Positions 32,600 to 41,003 of a stretch of DNA of 64,000 nucleotides are shown in pieces (position 1 is the stretch's first letter; each line of letters opens with the position of its first letter). The notes under the pieces were generated by a model, which saw only the letters and a list, made by a program, of their open reading frames with translations, was not told where the DNA came from and made no database searches. Both the position numbers and the translations under genes were made by a program. Source of the stretch: Amycolatopsis benzoatilytica AK 16/65 (GTDB lineage Bacteria > Actinomycetota > Actinomycetes > Mycobacteriales > Pseudonocardiaceae); contig NZ_KB912942.1 of the NCBI RefSeq assembly GCF_000383915.1, positions 5,824,564-5,888,563 on the forward strand. The letters are read 5' to 3'.

Positions 32600-32965
32600 T
32601 TCCGCATGATCCCGCCGGGCGGTGATCTCGACGCGGTGATCCGGCGGTCTTGATCTGATCGCGGTGGCTCCGCTGCCGCGATCCGGTCACCGCGATGTGG
32701 ACGCCCGGCGCGCTTTACCGCGCGTCGGGCGAATTCTTTACTACCGCAAAGAGTTGGCCGCGACTGGCCAGTTATGGCCGGACGGGCAGGTCAGCTGGCC
32801 TTGAGGGTTTCCGGCCCGCCAGCGATCCCTCGGCACCAGCACCGCAGCCGGCCGTGCCGAGCGGCTGTTGCCCGGCCGCCTTGCGACTCGCCCACGCCAG
32901 CCGCCGCGTCGCTCCCGGCCGGACCGGTTTGATCGTCCGGGCAACCGAACGCCCGGCCCCGCCGG
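32600..32965. other. 366-base intergenic region, no gene seen
   Basis: It lies between the ends of the convergent hypothetical protein and wbbL genes. Open frames here are short and lack ribosome sites. Near-repeats of GGTGATC/GATCTGATCGCGGTGG occur at 32615-32670, but no clear hairpin or repeat unit can be defined. Confidence 0.4.
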
Positions 32966-33829
32966 TCACCCCTTGCGCGTCTCCAGCTTCACCCGCAACG
33001 CCAGCCCGAGCTTCACCGCCGCCAGCACCGGCTTCCACACCAGTCCCTGATGCCGATCAGCGAGATAGCGGTAGGCACTCGCGTGATGCGCCCGCAGCAT
33101 CTTCGCCGACGCGCGCGCGGTCGAGTGGCCGCCGATGTGCATCACGCTCGAAGACGGGGCGTATACATTGAGCCAGCCCGCCTTCCCGAGCCGCTCGCCG
33201 AGGTCGACGTCCTCGAAATACATGAAGTAGCGGGTGTCGAAACCGCCGACCGCGTCGAAAGCTTCGCGGCGGAACAGCTGGCACGAGCCGGACAGCCAGC
33301 CGGACGTGCGCTCGGCCGGCGCGGCGTTTTCCTGGCGGTACTCGCGGGTCCACGGGTTGCTCGGCCAGATCTTGCCGAACACCGCGTGCCCGATCCCGCG
33401 TCCGAACGACGGCAGCAGCCGGGCGGACGGGTAGACGGTGCCGTCGAGGTCGTGGATCAACGGCCCGAACGCGGCCCCGCGCGGCCAGCGGCCGGCGACC
33501 TCGATCAGCGCGTCGAGCGAACCGGGTTCCCATTCGAGGTCCGGGTTGACCACGACGACCCAGCCGTAACTGTCGTCGAGCGCCGCGACGCCCCGGTTGG
33601 CGGCGGTGCCGTAGCCGACGTTCTCGCCGATGCTGACGAGCGTCACGTTCTCCCGCTCCGCGGCCTTCTCTGGCGCACCGTCGGTCGAAGCGTTGTCGGC
33701 GACGACGACCTGCACCTCGCGGTCGGTCGCCTTGCCGAGCGTGTCGAGGAACTTCTCGAGCGTTTCCCCCGGGAAGTAGGTCACGGTCACGACACCGACG
33801 CGGTCACCATACGTGCGCTGCTCAGTCAC
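32966..33829 (-). CDS. wbbL: dTDP-rhamnosyltransferase WbbL (arabinogalactan linker)
   Basis: A 287-residue GT2 enzyme expected to add rhamnose to GlcNAc-pyrophosphoryl-decaprenol, forming the arabinogalactan linkage unit. The nucleotide-binding VVADNASTDG, the metal-binding VVVNPDLEW and the FMYFEDVDLGERLGKAGW acceptor motif all match mycobacterial WbbL1. So do PSARLLPSFGRGIGHAVFG and SGWLSGSC. The GTG at 33829 is preceded by a leaderless-type GACAAT box. Position next to manB and upstream of rmlD conserves the mycobacterial order. Confidence 0.9.
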   Translation of the reverse strand: MTEQRTYGDRVGVVTVTYFPGETLEKFLDTLGKATDREVQVVVADNASTDGAPEKAAERENVTLVSIGENVGYGTAANRGVAALDDSYGWVVVVNPDLEWEPGSLDALIEVAGRWPRGAAFGPLIHDLDGTVYPSARLLPSFGRGIGHAVFGKIWPSNPWTREYRQENAAPAERTSGWLSGSCQLFRREAFDAVGGFDTRYFMYFEDVDLGERLGKAGWLNVYAPSSSVMHIGGHSTARASAKMLRAHHASAYRYLADRHQGLVWKPVLAAVKLGLALRVKLETRKG

Positions 33830-33842
33830 GGCCGCTATTGTC
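33830..33842 (-). promoter_or_regulatory. Leaderless promoter of wbbL
   Basis: On the minus strand GACAAT (33842-33837) is followed by 7 bases and the GTG at 33829. The plus-strand sequence GCCGCTATTGTC recurs exactly at 37511-37522, before another glycosyltransferase. The remaining ~290 bases up to 34135 hold no gene that I can support. Confidence 0.55.
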
Positions 33843-34135
33843 CACCGCTCACCGACGGCTATCGCAACCCGCCGACCTGGTCACTCACCGTGGCCGCCCC
33901 GGGCTCGAACTCGTCGTCGACGAGCGGAGCCGGGTCGAGAAGATCCAGCGCAGGCAGATCAGGCAGGCCCCCGAGACCAAACAGGCAGACCGAACGGCTA
34001 CCGATCAGTCGAGGCCGCCAGCCCCGCACCTGGGCCCGGAACCGCAGACACAATCGGTCTTCGGGGGTGCCCTCCCGCAGCTCGCCAAGGCCACCCCGAA
34101 CCGACCACAACCGCCACCAGCCCCAAGGACGCTCA

Positions 34136-35113
34136 GTGAAGACAATCGCCATCGAAGAACACTGGACCACCCCAGCCATCGACCACCTGCTCCGCACCGC
34201 GACCGACGATCCGAGCATCGCTCTCAACGACCGGGCCGATCTCCCGGACCGGCTGCTCGACATCGGCGACCAGCGAATCTCCTGGATGGACTCGGCCGGA
34301 ATCGACCGCCAGATTCTCTCCGTCGCCCCGCCCGGGACGCACGGCTTTCCCGCGGCGCAAGCGATCGCGCTGAGCCGCGAGGCGAACGATCTCGTCAGCG
34401 CGGCCGTCGAGAAACACCCGTCCCGGTTCCGGGCCATGACGCTGCTGCCGATGTCCGACCCGGACGCCGCGGTCGCCGAACTGGAACGCACCGCGGACGA
34501 CCCGGCGCATGTCGGGATCATGTCGTACGGCCGCAGCGGCGACCGGCCGCTCGACGACCCGGCGTACGACGACCTGCTGGGCACGGCCGCCGCGCTCGGG
34601 CGTCCGGTCTTCGTGCACCCGCAGATCCCGACCGGGGCCGTCCGGAAGGCCTCCTACAGCGGGTTCTCCCCGGACATCGACCTCGCGCTCGCCACCTACG
34701 GCCTCGGCTGGCACTACGAAGCCGGCCTGGCGGTGATCCGGCTGATCCTGCGCGGCACCTTCGACCGGCACCCCGCGCTGCAGGTCGTCCTCGGACACTG
34801 GGGCGAGGTCGTCCTCTTCGCGCTCGACCGCATCGACAGCCTCGGCCACGCCGCGGCCCACCTGCAACGCCGCGTGTCCGAATACTTCCGCACCAACATC
34901 CACCTGGCGACCAGCGGCATGCTCGTCCCGCGACTGCTGCGCACCGCCCTCGAATACACCACCGCGGACCGGATCCTGCTGTCCGGCGACTATCCCTTCC
35001 ACCAGCTCGACGCCGCCGCGATCACCGAATTCCTGCGGGAACTCCCGGACCCGGCGGACCGGGAGAAAATCGCGCACGGCAACGCGGCGGCTCTCTACCG
35101 GATAGCCGGATGA
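34136..35113 (+). CDS. Amidohydrolase-2 family protein (resorcylate/dihydroxybenzoate decarboxylase-like)
   Basis: A 325-residue TIM-barrel protein. It starts MKTIAIEEHW, the form of metal motif seen in gamma-resorcylate and 2,3-dihydroxybenzoate decarboxylases, with later ligands likely in RPVFVHPQIP (His) and ILLSGDYPFH (Asp). It also has VLGHWGEVV. It may decarboxylate an aromatic acid. Other ACMSD-group activities are possible. The GTG has AAGGA upstream. It interrupts the wbbL-rmlD region and has no obvious link to cell-wall synthesis. Confidence 0.82.
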   Translation: MKTIAIEEHWTTPAIDHLLRTATDDPSIALNDRADLPDRLLDIGDQRISWMDSAGIDRQILSVAPPGTHGFPAAQAIALSREANDLVSAAVEKHPSRFRAMTLLPMSDPDAAVAELERTADDPAHVGIMSYGRSGDRPLDDPAYDDLLGTAAALGRPVFVHPQIPTGAVRKASYSGFSPDIDLALATYGLGWHYEAGLAVIRLILRGTFDRHPALQVVLGHWGEVVLFALDRIDSLGHAAAHLQRRVSEYFRTNIHLATSGMLVPRLLRTALEYTTADRILLSGDYPFHQLDAAAITEFLRELPDPADREKIAHGNAAALYRIAG

Positions 35114-35174
35114 CTAGCGCTCTCCTGCCGCGCCGCCGCGCAAGACACGGCGCTTCCCGTCTGCCCCGGAGCGG

Positions 35175-36323
35175 CTAGCGATTGCGCAAATACCGCGCCC
35201 ATGCCTTCGCGTAAGCCTCTCGGTGCTGCTCCGCCGTCGTAGTCCAGGAGAATTCCTTGGCCCGTTCCTGCGCCGCCGAAGCCAGCGCTGCCCGGCGCGC
35301 GGAATCGGCCAGCAGTTCCGTCAACGCCGCGGCCACGTCACCGGCCCCGACCCCGCAGTAGGCGACCGCGTCGCCGCCGACCTCCGGCAGCGACAGCCGT
35401 CGCGTCGTCAGGACGGCCGCGCCGCACGCCATCGCCTCCAGCACCGGCAGCCCGAAGCCTTCGCCGAGGCTCGGGTAGGCCACCAGTTCGGCCCCGCCGA
35501 GGAACCCGGCGAGCGTGCCGAACGGCAGGTACCCGGCCCGGATCACCCGGAGCCGGTGCGGCACCGCGTCCAGCGCGCGTTCCACCTGGGTGTCCCAGCC
35601 CGGTTGCCCGGCCAGCACCAACGCCGGCGCATCGCGCTGTCCGGCGACCGCGCGGGCGAAGCCGCGGATCAGTGCGGGCACGTTCTTGCGCGGCTCCAAA
35701 GCGCCGAGGAACGCGATGTACGGCGTCGAGCCGAGCCCGGCCGCCTTCCGGGCCGCGGCGATCTCCTCCGGGGACGGCGGGTGGAATCGTTCGCTGTCGA
35801 CGCCGTGGTGGATGATCTCCAACTCCGCGCGCCGGACCGGGCTGACGCGGGCCAGCTCGACCGCCGTCGCGTGGCTCGGCACGACACAGAGAGTTGCCCT
35901 GCGCAACGCGGTCGTGGTCCAAGCCCGGAAGAACCGGGCCTTGACCGAGGAGTGCAGGACCGCGTCGGTGAAGAACGTCGCGTCGTGCAGCGTGACCACC
36001 GAAGCGGTGCCGCTGGCGAGCGGCATCGTGTAGTGCGGCGAGTGCACGACGTCGGCGGCGAGCCGGCGCACGAGCCTCGGCAAAGTGGCTTGTTCCCAGG
36101 TCAGCCTGGCTGTCCGGGTCGAGGTCGAGGGAGAGGCGGCGACCACCCGGGACCCGGGTGCGAGCCGGTCGTAAAGCGGCAGGTCGCGCGGCTGGCAGAC
36201 GACCGTCAGCCGGGCCCCGTCCTGGTCCAGCGCGGCGACGAGAGAATCCACGTACCTGCCGACCCCGCCCCGATCCGCGGGCACCGCGGTCGCGTCGATC
36301 AGCACACGGGGATCACCGGTCAC
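35175..36323 (-). CDS. GT4-family glycosyltransferase
   Basis: A 382-residue GT-B enzyme, probably cytosolic and using a nucleotide sugar. The N-terminal PADRGGVGRYVDSL acceptor loop, the HSPHYTMPL and LHDATFF segments, FLGALEPRKNVPALI and the C-terminal donor motif SLGEGFGLPVLEAMACG (E-x7-E) are all present. It resembles mannosyl- and other sugar transferases of envelope glycan clusters. Convergent with the amidohydrolase. The start is a GTG with a TACGCT box 6 bases upstream. Confidence 0.88.
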   Translation of the reverse strand: MTGDPRVLIDATAVPADRGGVGRYVDSLVAALDQDGARLTVVCQPRDLPLYDRLAPGSRVVAASPSTSTRTARLTWEQATLPRLVRRLAADVVHSPHYTMPLASGTASVVTLHDATFFTDAVLHSSVKARFFRAWTTTALRRATLCVVPSHATAVELARVSPVRRAELEIIHHGVDSERFHPPSPEEIAAARKAAGLGSTPYIAFLGALEPRKNVPALIRGFARAVAGQRDAPALVLAGQPGWDTQVERALDAVPHRLRVIRAGYLPFGTLAGFLGGAELVAYPSLGEGFGLPVLEAMACGAAVLTTRRLSLPEVGGDAVAYCGVGAGDVAAALTELLADSARRAALASAAQERAKEFSWTTTAEQHREAYAKAWARYLRNR

Positions 36324-36335
36324 GAGTGCAGCGTA
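36324..36335 (-). promoter_or_regulatory. Leaderless promoter of the GT4 gene ending at 35175
   Basis: On the minus strand TACGCT (36335-36330) is followed by 6 bases and the GTG at 36323. There is no ribosome site. Confidence 0.55.
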
Positions 36336-36406
36336 CGGCGATCACGCACCGCACAGGTCAGGAACCGGCAAACTGCGGTCGATCGCCTGCGCTCACCCAC
36401 CTGGGT

Positions 36407-37510
36407 TCACCCGACCGTGTTAGCCGAGCTGGGCCGCCGGTGCGCCGCCCACACCGCTTCCGCCGCCGCCCGCCAGGTGAACGTCCGGGCTCGTTCGCGG
36501 CCGAGTTTCGTCAGCTCGGCCGCGCGCTCCGGCGAGTTCAGCACCTCGCGCAGGGCCCGGGCCATCGCCGGCGCGTCCCCGCGCGGCACCGCCGCCCCAG
36601 CCCCGTTGGCCACTTCCACCAGCGCCGGAACGTCGGTGTGCACGACCGGGATGCCGAGCGCCATCGCCTCCAGCAGCGGCAGCCCGAAGCCCTCGGCGAG
36701 GCTCGGCACGGCCAGCGCGCTCGCCCCGCGCATCGCCGTCGACAGCTGCGCGTCGGTCACCTTTCCCAGCACCCGCACCGATTTCAGGCCGCGGTCGGCG
36801 GCCATCCGCACCGGGTCGATCGCCCCCCAGCCGGGCTGGCCGGCGATGACCAGGCCGACCTCGCCGACGTCCGCCGTGCTGTCGAGCTGCGCCATCGCGT
36901 CGACCAGCACGTCCATCCCCTTGCGCGGTTCGATCGTGCCGACCGCCAGCACGTAACGCGGCGGCAGGTCCAGCTCCGCGGACCCCTCCGGCACGGTCAC
37001 GCCGTGCGGCACCACCCGCACCGGCACCGTCACGTCCAGCAGCACCGCGAGCTCGTCCGCGACCGCTCGGGTCGGCACGATCAGGCCGGACGAGCGCCGC
37101 GCCGCCCGGGCGATCATCGACCGGTGCCAGCTGACGCCGCGCGCGGTGAGCGTCTCCGGATGCGTCCACGGAACGGTGTCGTGGACCGTCACGGTGAGTG
37201 TTCGGCCGGCTGGGGCGCGAGGCGGCGCGAACGGGGTCGGCGCGTGCACCGCGTCCCCGCCTGGCCACCAGCGCATGCCCAGCTGCCAGAGCCCGATCAG
37301 TGCTCGCGGCGGCAGCGGCAGCACCCGCGGGCCTTCGACGCCCTCGATCTCCGCCGCCGACACGTCCGCGTGCCGCGCGACGACACTGGACACGCTCCAG
37401 CCGGGCGGAGCGGTCCGGGCGAGCGCGGGCAGCAGTTCGGCGGTATACCGGCCGGTGCCACCCGGAACGGGGGCGAGCAGCTGCTCGGCGATCACGACCA
37501 GTTCGGGCAC
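36407..37510 (-). CDS. GT4-family glycosyltransferase
   Basis: A 367-residue GT-B transferase. It has the PVPGGTGRYTAELLPAL acceptor loop, VTVHDTVPWTHP, the central VGTIEPRKGMDVLV and the donor motif SLAEGFGLPLLEAMALG. It is related to the GT4 at 35175-36323 but distinct. The GTG at 37510 has no ribosome site but a GACAAT -10 box 6 bases upstream. Only 18 bases separate it from the divergent GT2 gene. It would add one sugar in the same polymer pathway as its neighbours. Confidence 0.88.
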   Translation of the reverse strand: MPELVVIAEQLLAPVPGGTGRYTAELLPALARTAPPGWSVSSVVARHADVSAAEIEGVEGPRVLPLPPRALIGLWQLGMRWWPGGDAVHAPTPFAPPRAPAGRTLTVTVHDTVPWTHPETLTARGVSWHRSMIARAARRSSGLIVPTRAVADELAVLLDVTVPVRVVPHGVTVPEGSAELDLPPRYVLAVGTIEPRKGMDVLVDAMAQLDSTADVGEVGLVIAGQPGWGAIDPVRMAADRGLKSVRVLGKVTDAQLSTAMRGASALAVPSLAEGFGLPLLEAMALGIPVVHTDVPALVEVANGAGAAVPRGDAPAMARALREVLNSPERAAELTKLGRERARTFTWRAAAEAVWAAHRRPSSANTVG

Positions 37511-37528
37511 GCCGCTATTGTCTCCCAG
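37511..37528. promoter_or_regulatory. 18-base bidirectional leaderless promoter between two glycosyltransferases
   Basis: In the 18 bases between divergent GTG starts, TATTGT (37516-37521) is a plus-strand -10 box 7 bases before GTG 37529. GACAAT (37522-37517 on minus) is a -10 box 6 bases before GTG 37510. The two boxes overlap, so both transcripts would start from the same melted segment. GCCGCTATTGTC also precedes wbbL. Confidence 0.6.
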
Positions 37529-38458
37529 GTGACCAGCGCGGACTCCGGCACCACCGTCGTCGTGGTGACGTGGCGGGGGGCAGACCACCTGACCGGCTGT
37601 CTCGACGCGCTCGCCGCCCAGACACGTCCACATAGGACACTCGTGGTGGACAACGCATCGGCCGACGGCAGCGCGGCGATCCTGGCTGCTCACCCCAGCC
37701 GTCCCGAGGTGCTCCGGCTGCACCGCAACACCGGGTACGCGGGCGCGATGGCTCGCGCACTGGACCGTGTCGGCACCCCGTGGGTCGCCTGGCTCAACGA
37801 CGACGCCGCTCCCGAACCGGACTGGCTCGCCACCCTCGAAGACACCCTCGAGAGCCAGCCGCTCGCCGCCGCGGTCACGTCCCGGCTCGAGCTGCCGGAC
37901 GGCCGCACGCAGTCCACCGGCGTCCGGCTCACCGCCGACGGCCACGGCGCGGACCTCACCGAGCCCAGCGACGAGGTCTTCGGCTTCTGCGGCGGTGCCG
38001 CACTGCTGCGCGCCGACGCGGTCCGCGAAGTCGGCGGAGTTCCGGCGAGCTTCTTCTGTTACTACGAGGACACCGACACCGCGTGGCGGCTGCGGCTGGC
38101 CGGCTGGCACGTCGTGGCTGAGCCGAAGGCTCGCGTCCGGCACCTGCACGGAGCCAGCACGAAACCTGGATCACCACTGTTCCACCGCTGGAACGAGCGC
38201 AACCGGCTGCTCATGCTGCTGCGCTGCGCCCCGGCCCGGGTCGCGGTTCGCGAGCTGGCCCGGTTCGCCGCGCTCACCGCCGTCCTGCCGCTGCGCCGCG
38301 ACCGGCCGGACGCGGCGAACTTCGATCCGGCGCTGCGGCTGCGCGTGCTCGGGGAGATCGTCCTGCGACTGCCCCGCACCCTGCGCGAACGCGCACGCGC
38401 GACGAGGATCTCGGCACTCGGCCGAGGCGCGATCTGGGACGCCTGGGCTGGCCTTTAA
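37529..38458 (+). CDS. GT2-family glycosyltransferase
   Basis: A 309-residue GT-A enzyme. VVVVTWRGADHLTGCLDAL and TLVVDNASADGSA bind the nucleotide sugar, WLNDDAAPEPDW is the metal (DxD-like) site and CYYEDTDTAWRLRLAGW is the acceptor-side ED motif, as in rhamnosyl- and galactofuranosyl-like transferases. The C-terminal ~70 residues are basic and may associate with the membrane. The leaderless GTG start is set by the TATTGT box. Its TAA stop overlaps a TAAGCT -10 box for the next gene. Confidence 0.88.
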   Translation: MTSADSGTTVVVVTWRGADHLTGCLDALAAQTRPHRTLVVDNASADGSAAILAAHPSRPEVLRLHRNTGYAGAMARALDRVGTPWVAWLNDDAAPEPDWLATLEDTLESQPLAAAVTSRLELPDGRTQSTGVRLTADGHGADLTEPSDEVFGFCGGAALLRADAVREVGGVPASFFCYYEDTDTAWRLRLAGWHVVAEPKARVRHLHGASTKPGSPLFHRWNERNRLLMLLRCAPARVAVRELARFAALTAVLPLRRDRPDAANFDPALRLRVLGEIVLRLPRTLRERARATRISALGRGAIWDAWAGL

Positions 38459-38489
38459 GCTGGGCGGAAATTCGACGGAGGAGCTCGTC

Positions 38490-41003
38490 TTGGCAGTGGG
38501 GGACCCGCAACCGCTCGTCTCGGTCATCGTGGTGAATTACCGCGGCGCCGACGACACCATCACCTGCCTGCGGGCACTCGCTGCCGACCTGGACTATGCG
38601 AATGTCGAGCTGATCTGCGTCGACAACGCCTCCGGCGGCGACGACGCGGCCCGCATCCGCGCCGCGGCGCCCGCCGTGCGGCTGATCGAATCGCCGGTCA
38701 ACTCCGGTTTCGCCGGCGGCTGCAACCTGGGCGCCCAGCACGCGAAGGGCACCGTCCTCGGCTTCCTGAACAACGACGCGCGCCCCGCGCCGGCCTGGGT
38801 CTCCGCCGCCGTCGCCGAGCTGCGCGCGCAGCCGACCGTCGCCGCGGTGGCGAGCAAGGTGCTCGACTGGGACGGCACCGGCACCGACTTCGTGGACGCC
38901 GGTCTGACCTGGTTCGGCATGGGCTACAAGCGGCACGCCGGCAGCCCGATCGCGGACGTCCCGGCGGCCGAGCACGAGGTCGCCAAGGACGTGCTCTTCG
39001 GCACCGGCTCGGCGATGTTCGTCCGCGCGTCGGTGTTCGCCGAGCTGGGCGGCTTCGACGAGCGCTTCTTCATGTTCTACGAGGACGTCGACCTCGGCTG
39101 GCGGATCAACCTGCGCGGCTGGCGCGTCCGCTACGTGCCGGAATCGCTGACCTACCACCGCCACCACGGCACCATGGCCGCCGTCGACGCACCGGACACC
39201 GGCCGCGAGACGTTCCTGCTGGAGCGCAACGCGCTGGCCGCCCTGTACAAGAATCTGTCCGACGAATCGCTGGCCCGCGCCCTGCCCGCGGCGCTCGCGC
39301 TGGCCGTCCGCCGGGCCACCGCGCGCGGCGGTCTCGACCCGGAACAGCTGAACCTGGAAAAGGGCGTCGGCCCGGTCGACACGGCCGAGGTCGCCATCCC
39401 GCGCACCACGCTCGCCGGAGTGCTGGCGGTGGACCGGTTCGTGGAGATGATGCCGTCGCTGGCGCAGTCGCGCGCGATCGAGCAGGCCGCCCGGGTGCGG
39501 ACCGACGCGGACCTGCTTCCGTTGCTGCGCAAGGCACTCGAACCGGCTTATCCGTTGCCGGACTACCTGCGCGCGCACGAGATCCTGGTCGAGGCGTTCG
39601 GCATCGACCAGGTCTTCGGGCAGCGCCGCAAGGTGCTGGTGCTGACCGGCGACTCGATCACCGACCGGATGGCGGGCCCGGCGATCCGGGCGTGGAACAT
39701 CGCCTTGACGCTGTCGGCCGAGCACGACGTGCACCTGATCACGACGAACCCGCTGCTTTCGCCGCCGCCCGCGCCGTTCCAGATCAGTTCGGGCAAGAAC
39801 CGCGACCTGGACGGCCCGGTCGACTGGGCCGACGTGGTGATCCTGCAGGGGCACGTGCTGGAGCTCGCGCCGACGCTGAAGGCCAAGCACGAGCACAAGA
39901 TCGTCGTCGCCGACGTCTACGACCCGATGCACCTGGAGCTGCTGGAACAGGGCAAGGACGCCCCGGACGACCGGCGCGCGCTGGACCTGGCCGGCGTCAC
40001 CCGGGTGCTGGACGCCCAGCTGGAACGGGCCGACTTCTTCCTCTGCGCTTCCGAACGGCAGCGGCACTTCTGGCTCGGCCACCTCGCCGCGATGGGCCGC
40101 CTGTCGCCGCGGCTCTACGACGCCGACCCGACCACTCAGTCGCTGCTGGCGGTCGTCCCGTTCGGCCTGTCCCCGCAGGCCCCGGCGCGCACCGGCCCCG
40201 GCCTGCGCGCGTCGCTGGGCCTCGGCGAGTCGGATCGGGTCGTGCTGTGGGCAGGCGGCGTGTACAGCTGGTTCGACCCGCTGACGCTGATCCGCGCGAT
40301 GGATCTGCTGCGCCGCCGGCACGACGACGCCCGTCTCGTGTTCCTCGGCATGAAGCACCCGAACCCCGAGGTCGCCGAGATGGACATCGGCGCGCGGACC
40401 ATCCGGTTGTCGGATTCGCTGGGCCTGACGGACAAGAACGTCTTCTTCAACGAGCAGTGGGTCCCGTACTCGGACCGGCAGAACTGGCTGCTCGACGCCG
40501 ATTGCGGCGTGACCACGCATTACGAGCACGTGGAAACGACCTTCGCCTTCCGCACCCGGGTGCTGGACTACCTGTGGGCGGGCTTGCCGATCGTGACCAC
40601 CGACGGCGATGCCTTCGCCGACCTGGTCCGGGCCGAGCAGCTCGGCGTCGTAGTGCCCGCCGAGGACGCGCAAGCGCTCGCGGACGCGTTGGAAAAGTCC
40701 ATGTACGACCGGGAATTCGCGGACGCCTGCGTCGAACGGATCCGGATCGTCGCACAGCGGTACGCGTGGCCGGAAGCGTTGAAGCCGCTGGTCGAGTTCT
40801 GCCGCAACCCGCGCCCCGCCGCCGACCGCCTGCCCGGCAACGCGGACCTGACCCTCGAAGACCCGGTACGCGGAACCGCTCTGGTCCGCCGGGACCTGGC
40901 CCTGGTCCGCGAATACCTGGCCGCCGGCGGCCCCGGCGAACTGGCCCGCCGCGCGGCCGGCCGGGTCACGAAGGTAGCGCGCGAACGGCTCCGCCGTGGC
41001 TGA
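38490..41003 (+). CDS. Fused GT2-GT4 bifunctional glycosyltransferase
   Basis: An 837-residue two-domain protein. Residues ~8-260 form a GT2 domain (VSVIVVNYRGADDT, FLNNDARPAP, FMFYEDVDLGWRINLRGW). A helical linker follows to ~380, then a GT4-like GT-B domain runs to about 790 (VLVLTGDSITDRMAGPAIR, VLWAGGVYSWFDPLTLI, TFAFRTRVLDYLWAGLPIV). It could add two consecutive sugars. The TTG at 38490 is preferred because GGAGG is 8 bases upstream. A GTG at 38496 is the alternative. The end overlaps the next GT4 by 8 bases. Confidence 0.86.
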   Translation: MAVGDPQPLVSVIVVNYRGADDTITCLRALAADLDYANVELICVDNASGGDDAARIRAAAPAVRLIESPVNSGFAGGCNLGAQHAKGTVLGFLNNDARPAPAWVSAAVAELRAQPTVAAVASKVLDWDGTGTDFVDAGLTWFGMGYKRHAGSPIADVPAAEHEVAKDVLFGTGSAMFVRASVFAELGGFDERFFMFYEDVDLGWRINLRGWRVRYVPESLTYHRHHGTMAAVDAPDTGRETFLLERNALAALYKNLSDESLARALPAALALAVRRATARGGLDPEQLNLEKGVGPVDTAEVAIPRTTLAGVLAVDRFVEMMPSLAQSRAIEQAARVRTDADLLPLLRKALEPAYPLPDYLRAHEILVEAFGIDQVFGQRRKVLVLTGDSITDRMAGPAIRAWNIALTLSAEHDVHLITTNPLLSPPPAPFQISSGKNRDLDGPVDWADVVILQGHVLELAPTLKAKHEHKIVVADVYDPMHLELLEQGKDAPDDRRALDLAGVTRVLDAQLERADFFLCASERQRHFWLGHLAAMGRLSPRLYDADPTTQSLLAVVPFGLSPQAPARTGPGLRASLGLGESDRVVLWAGGVYSWFDPLTLIRAMDLLRRRHDDARLVFLGMKHPNPEVAEMDIGARTIRLSDSLGLTDKNVFFNEQWVPYSDRQNWLLDADCGVTTHYEHVETTFAFRTRVLDYLWAGLPIVTTDGDAFADLVRAEQLGVVVPAEDAQALADALEKSMYDREFADACVERIRIVAQRYAWPEALKPLVEFCRNPRPAADRLPGNADLTLEDPVRGTALVRRDLALVREYLAAGGPGELARRAAGRVTKVARERLRRG

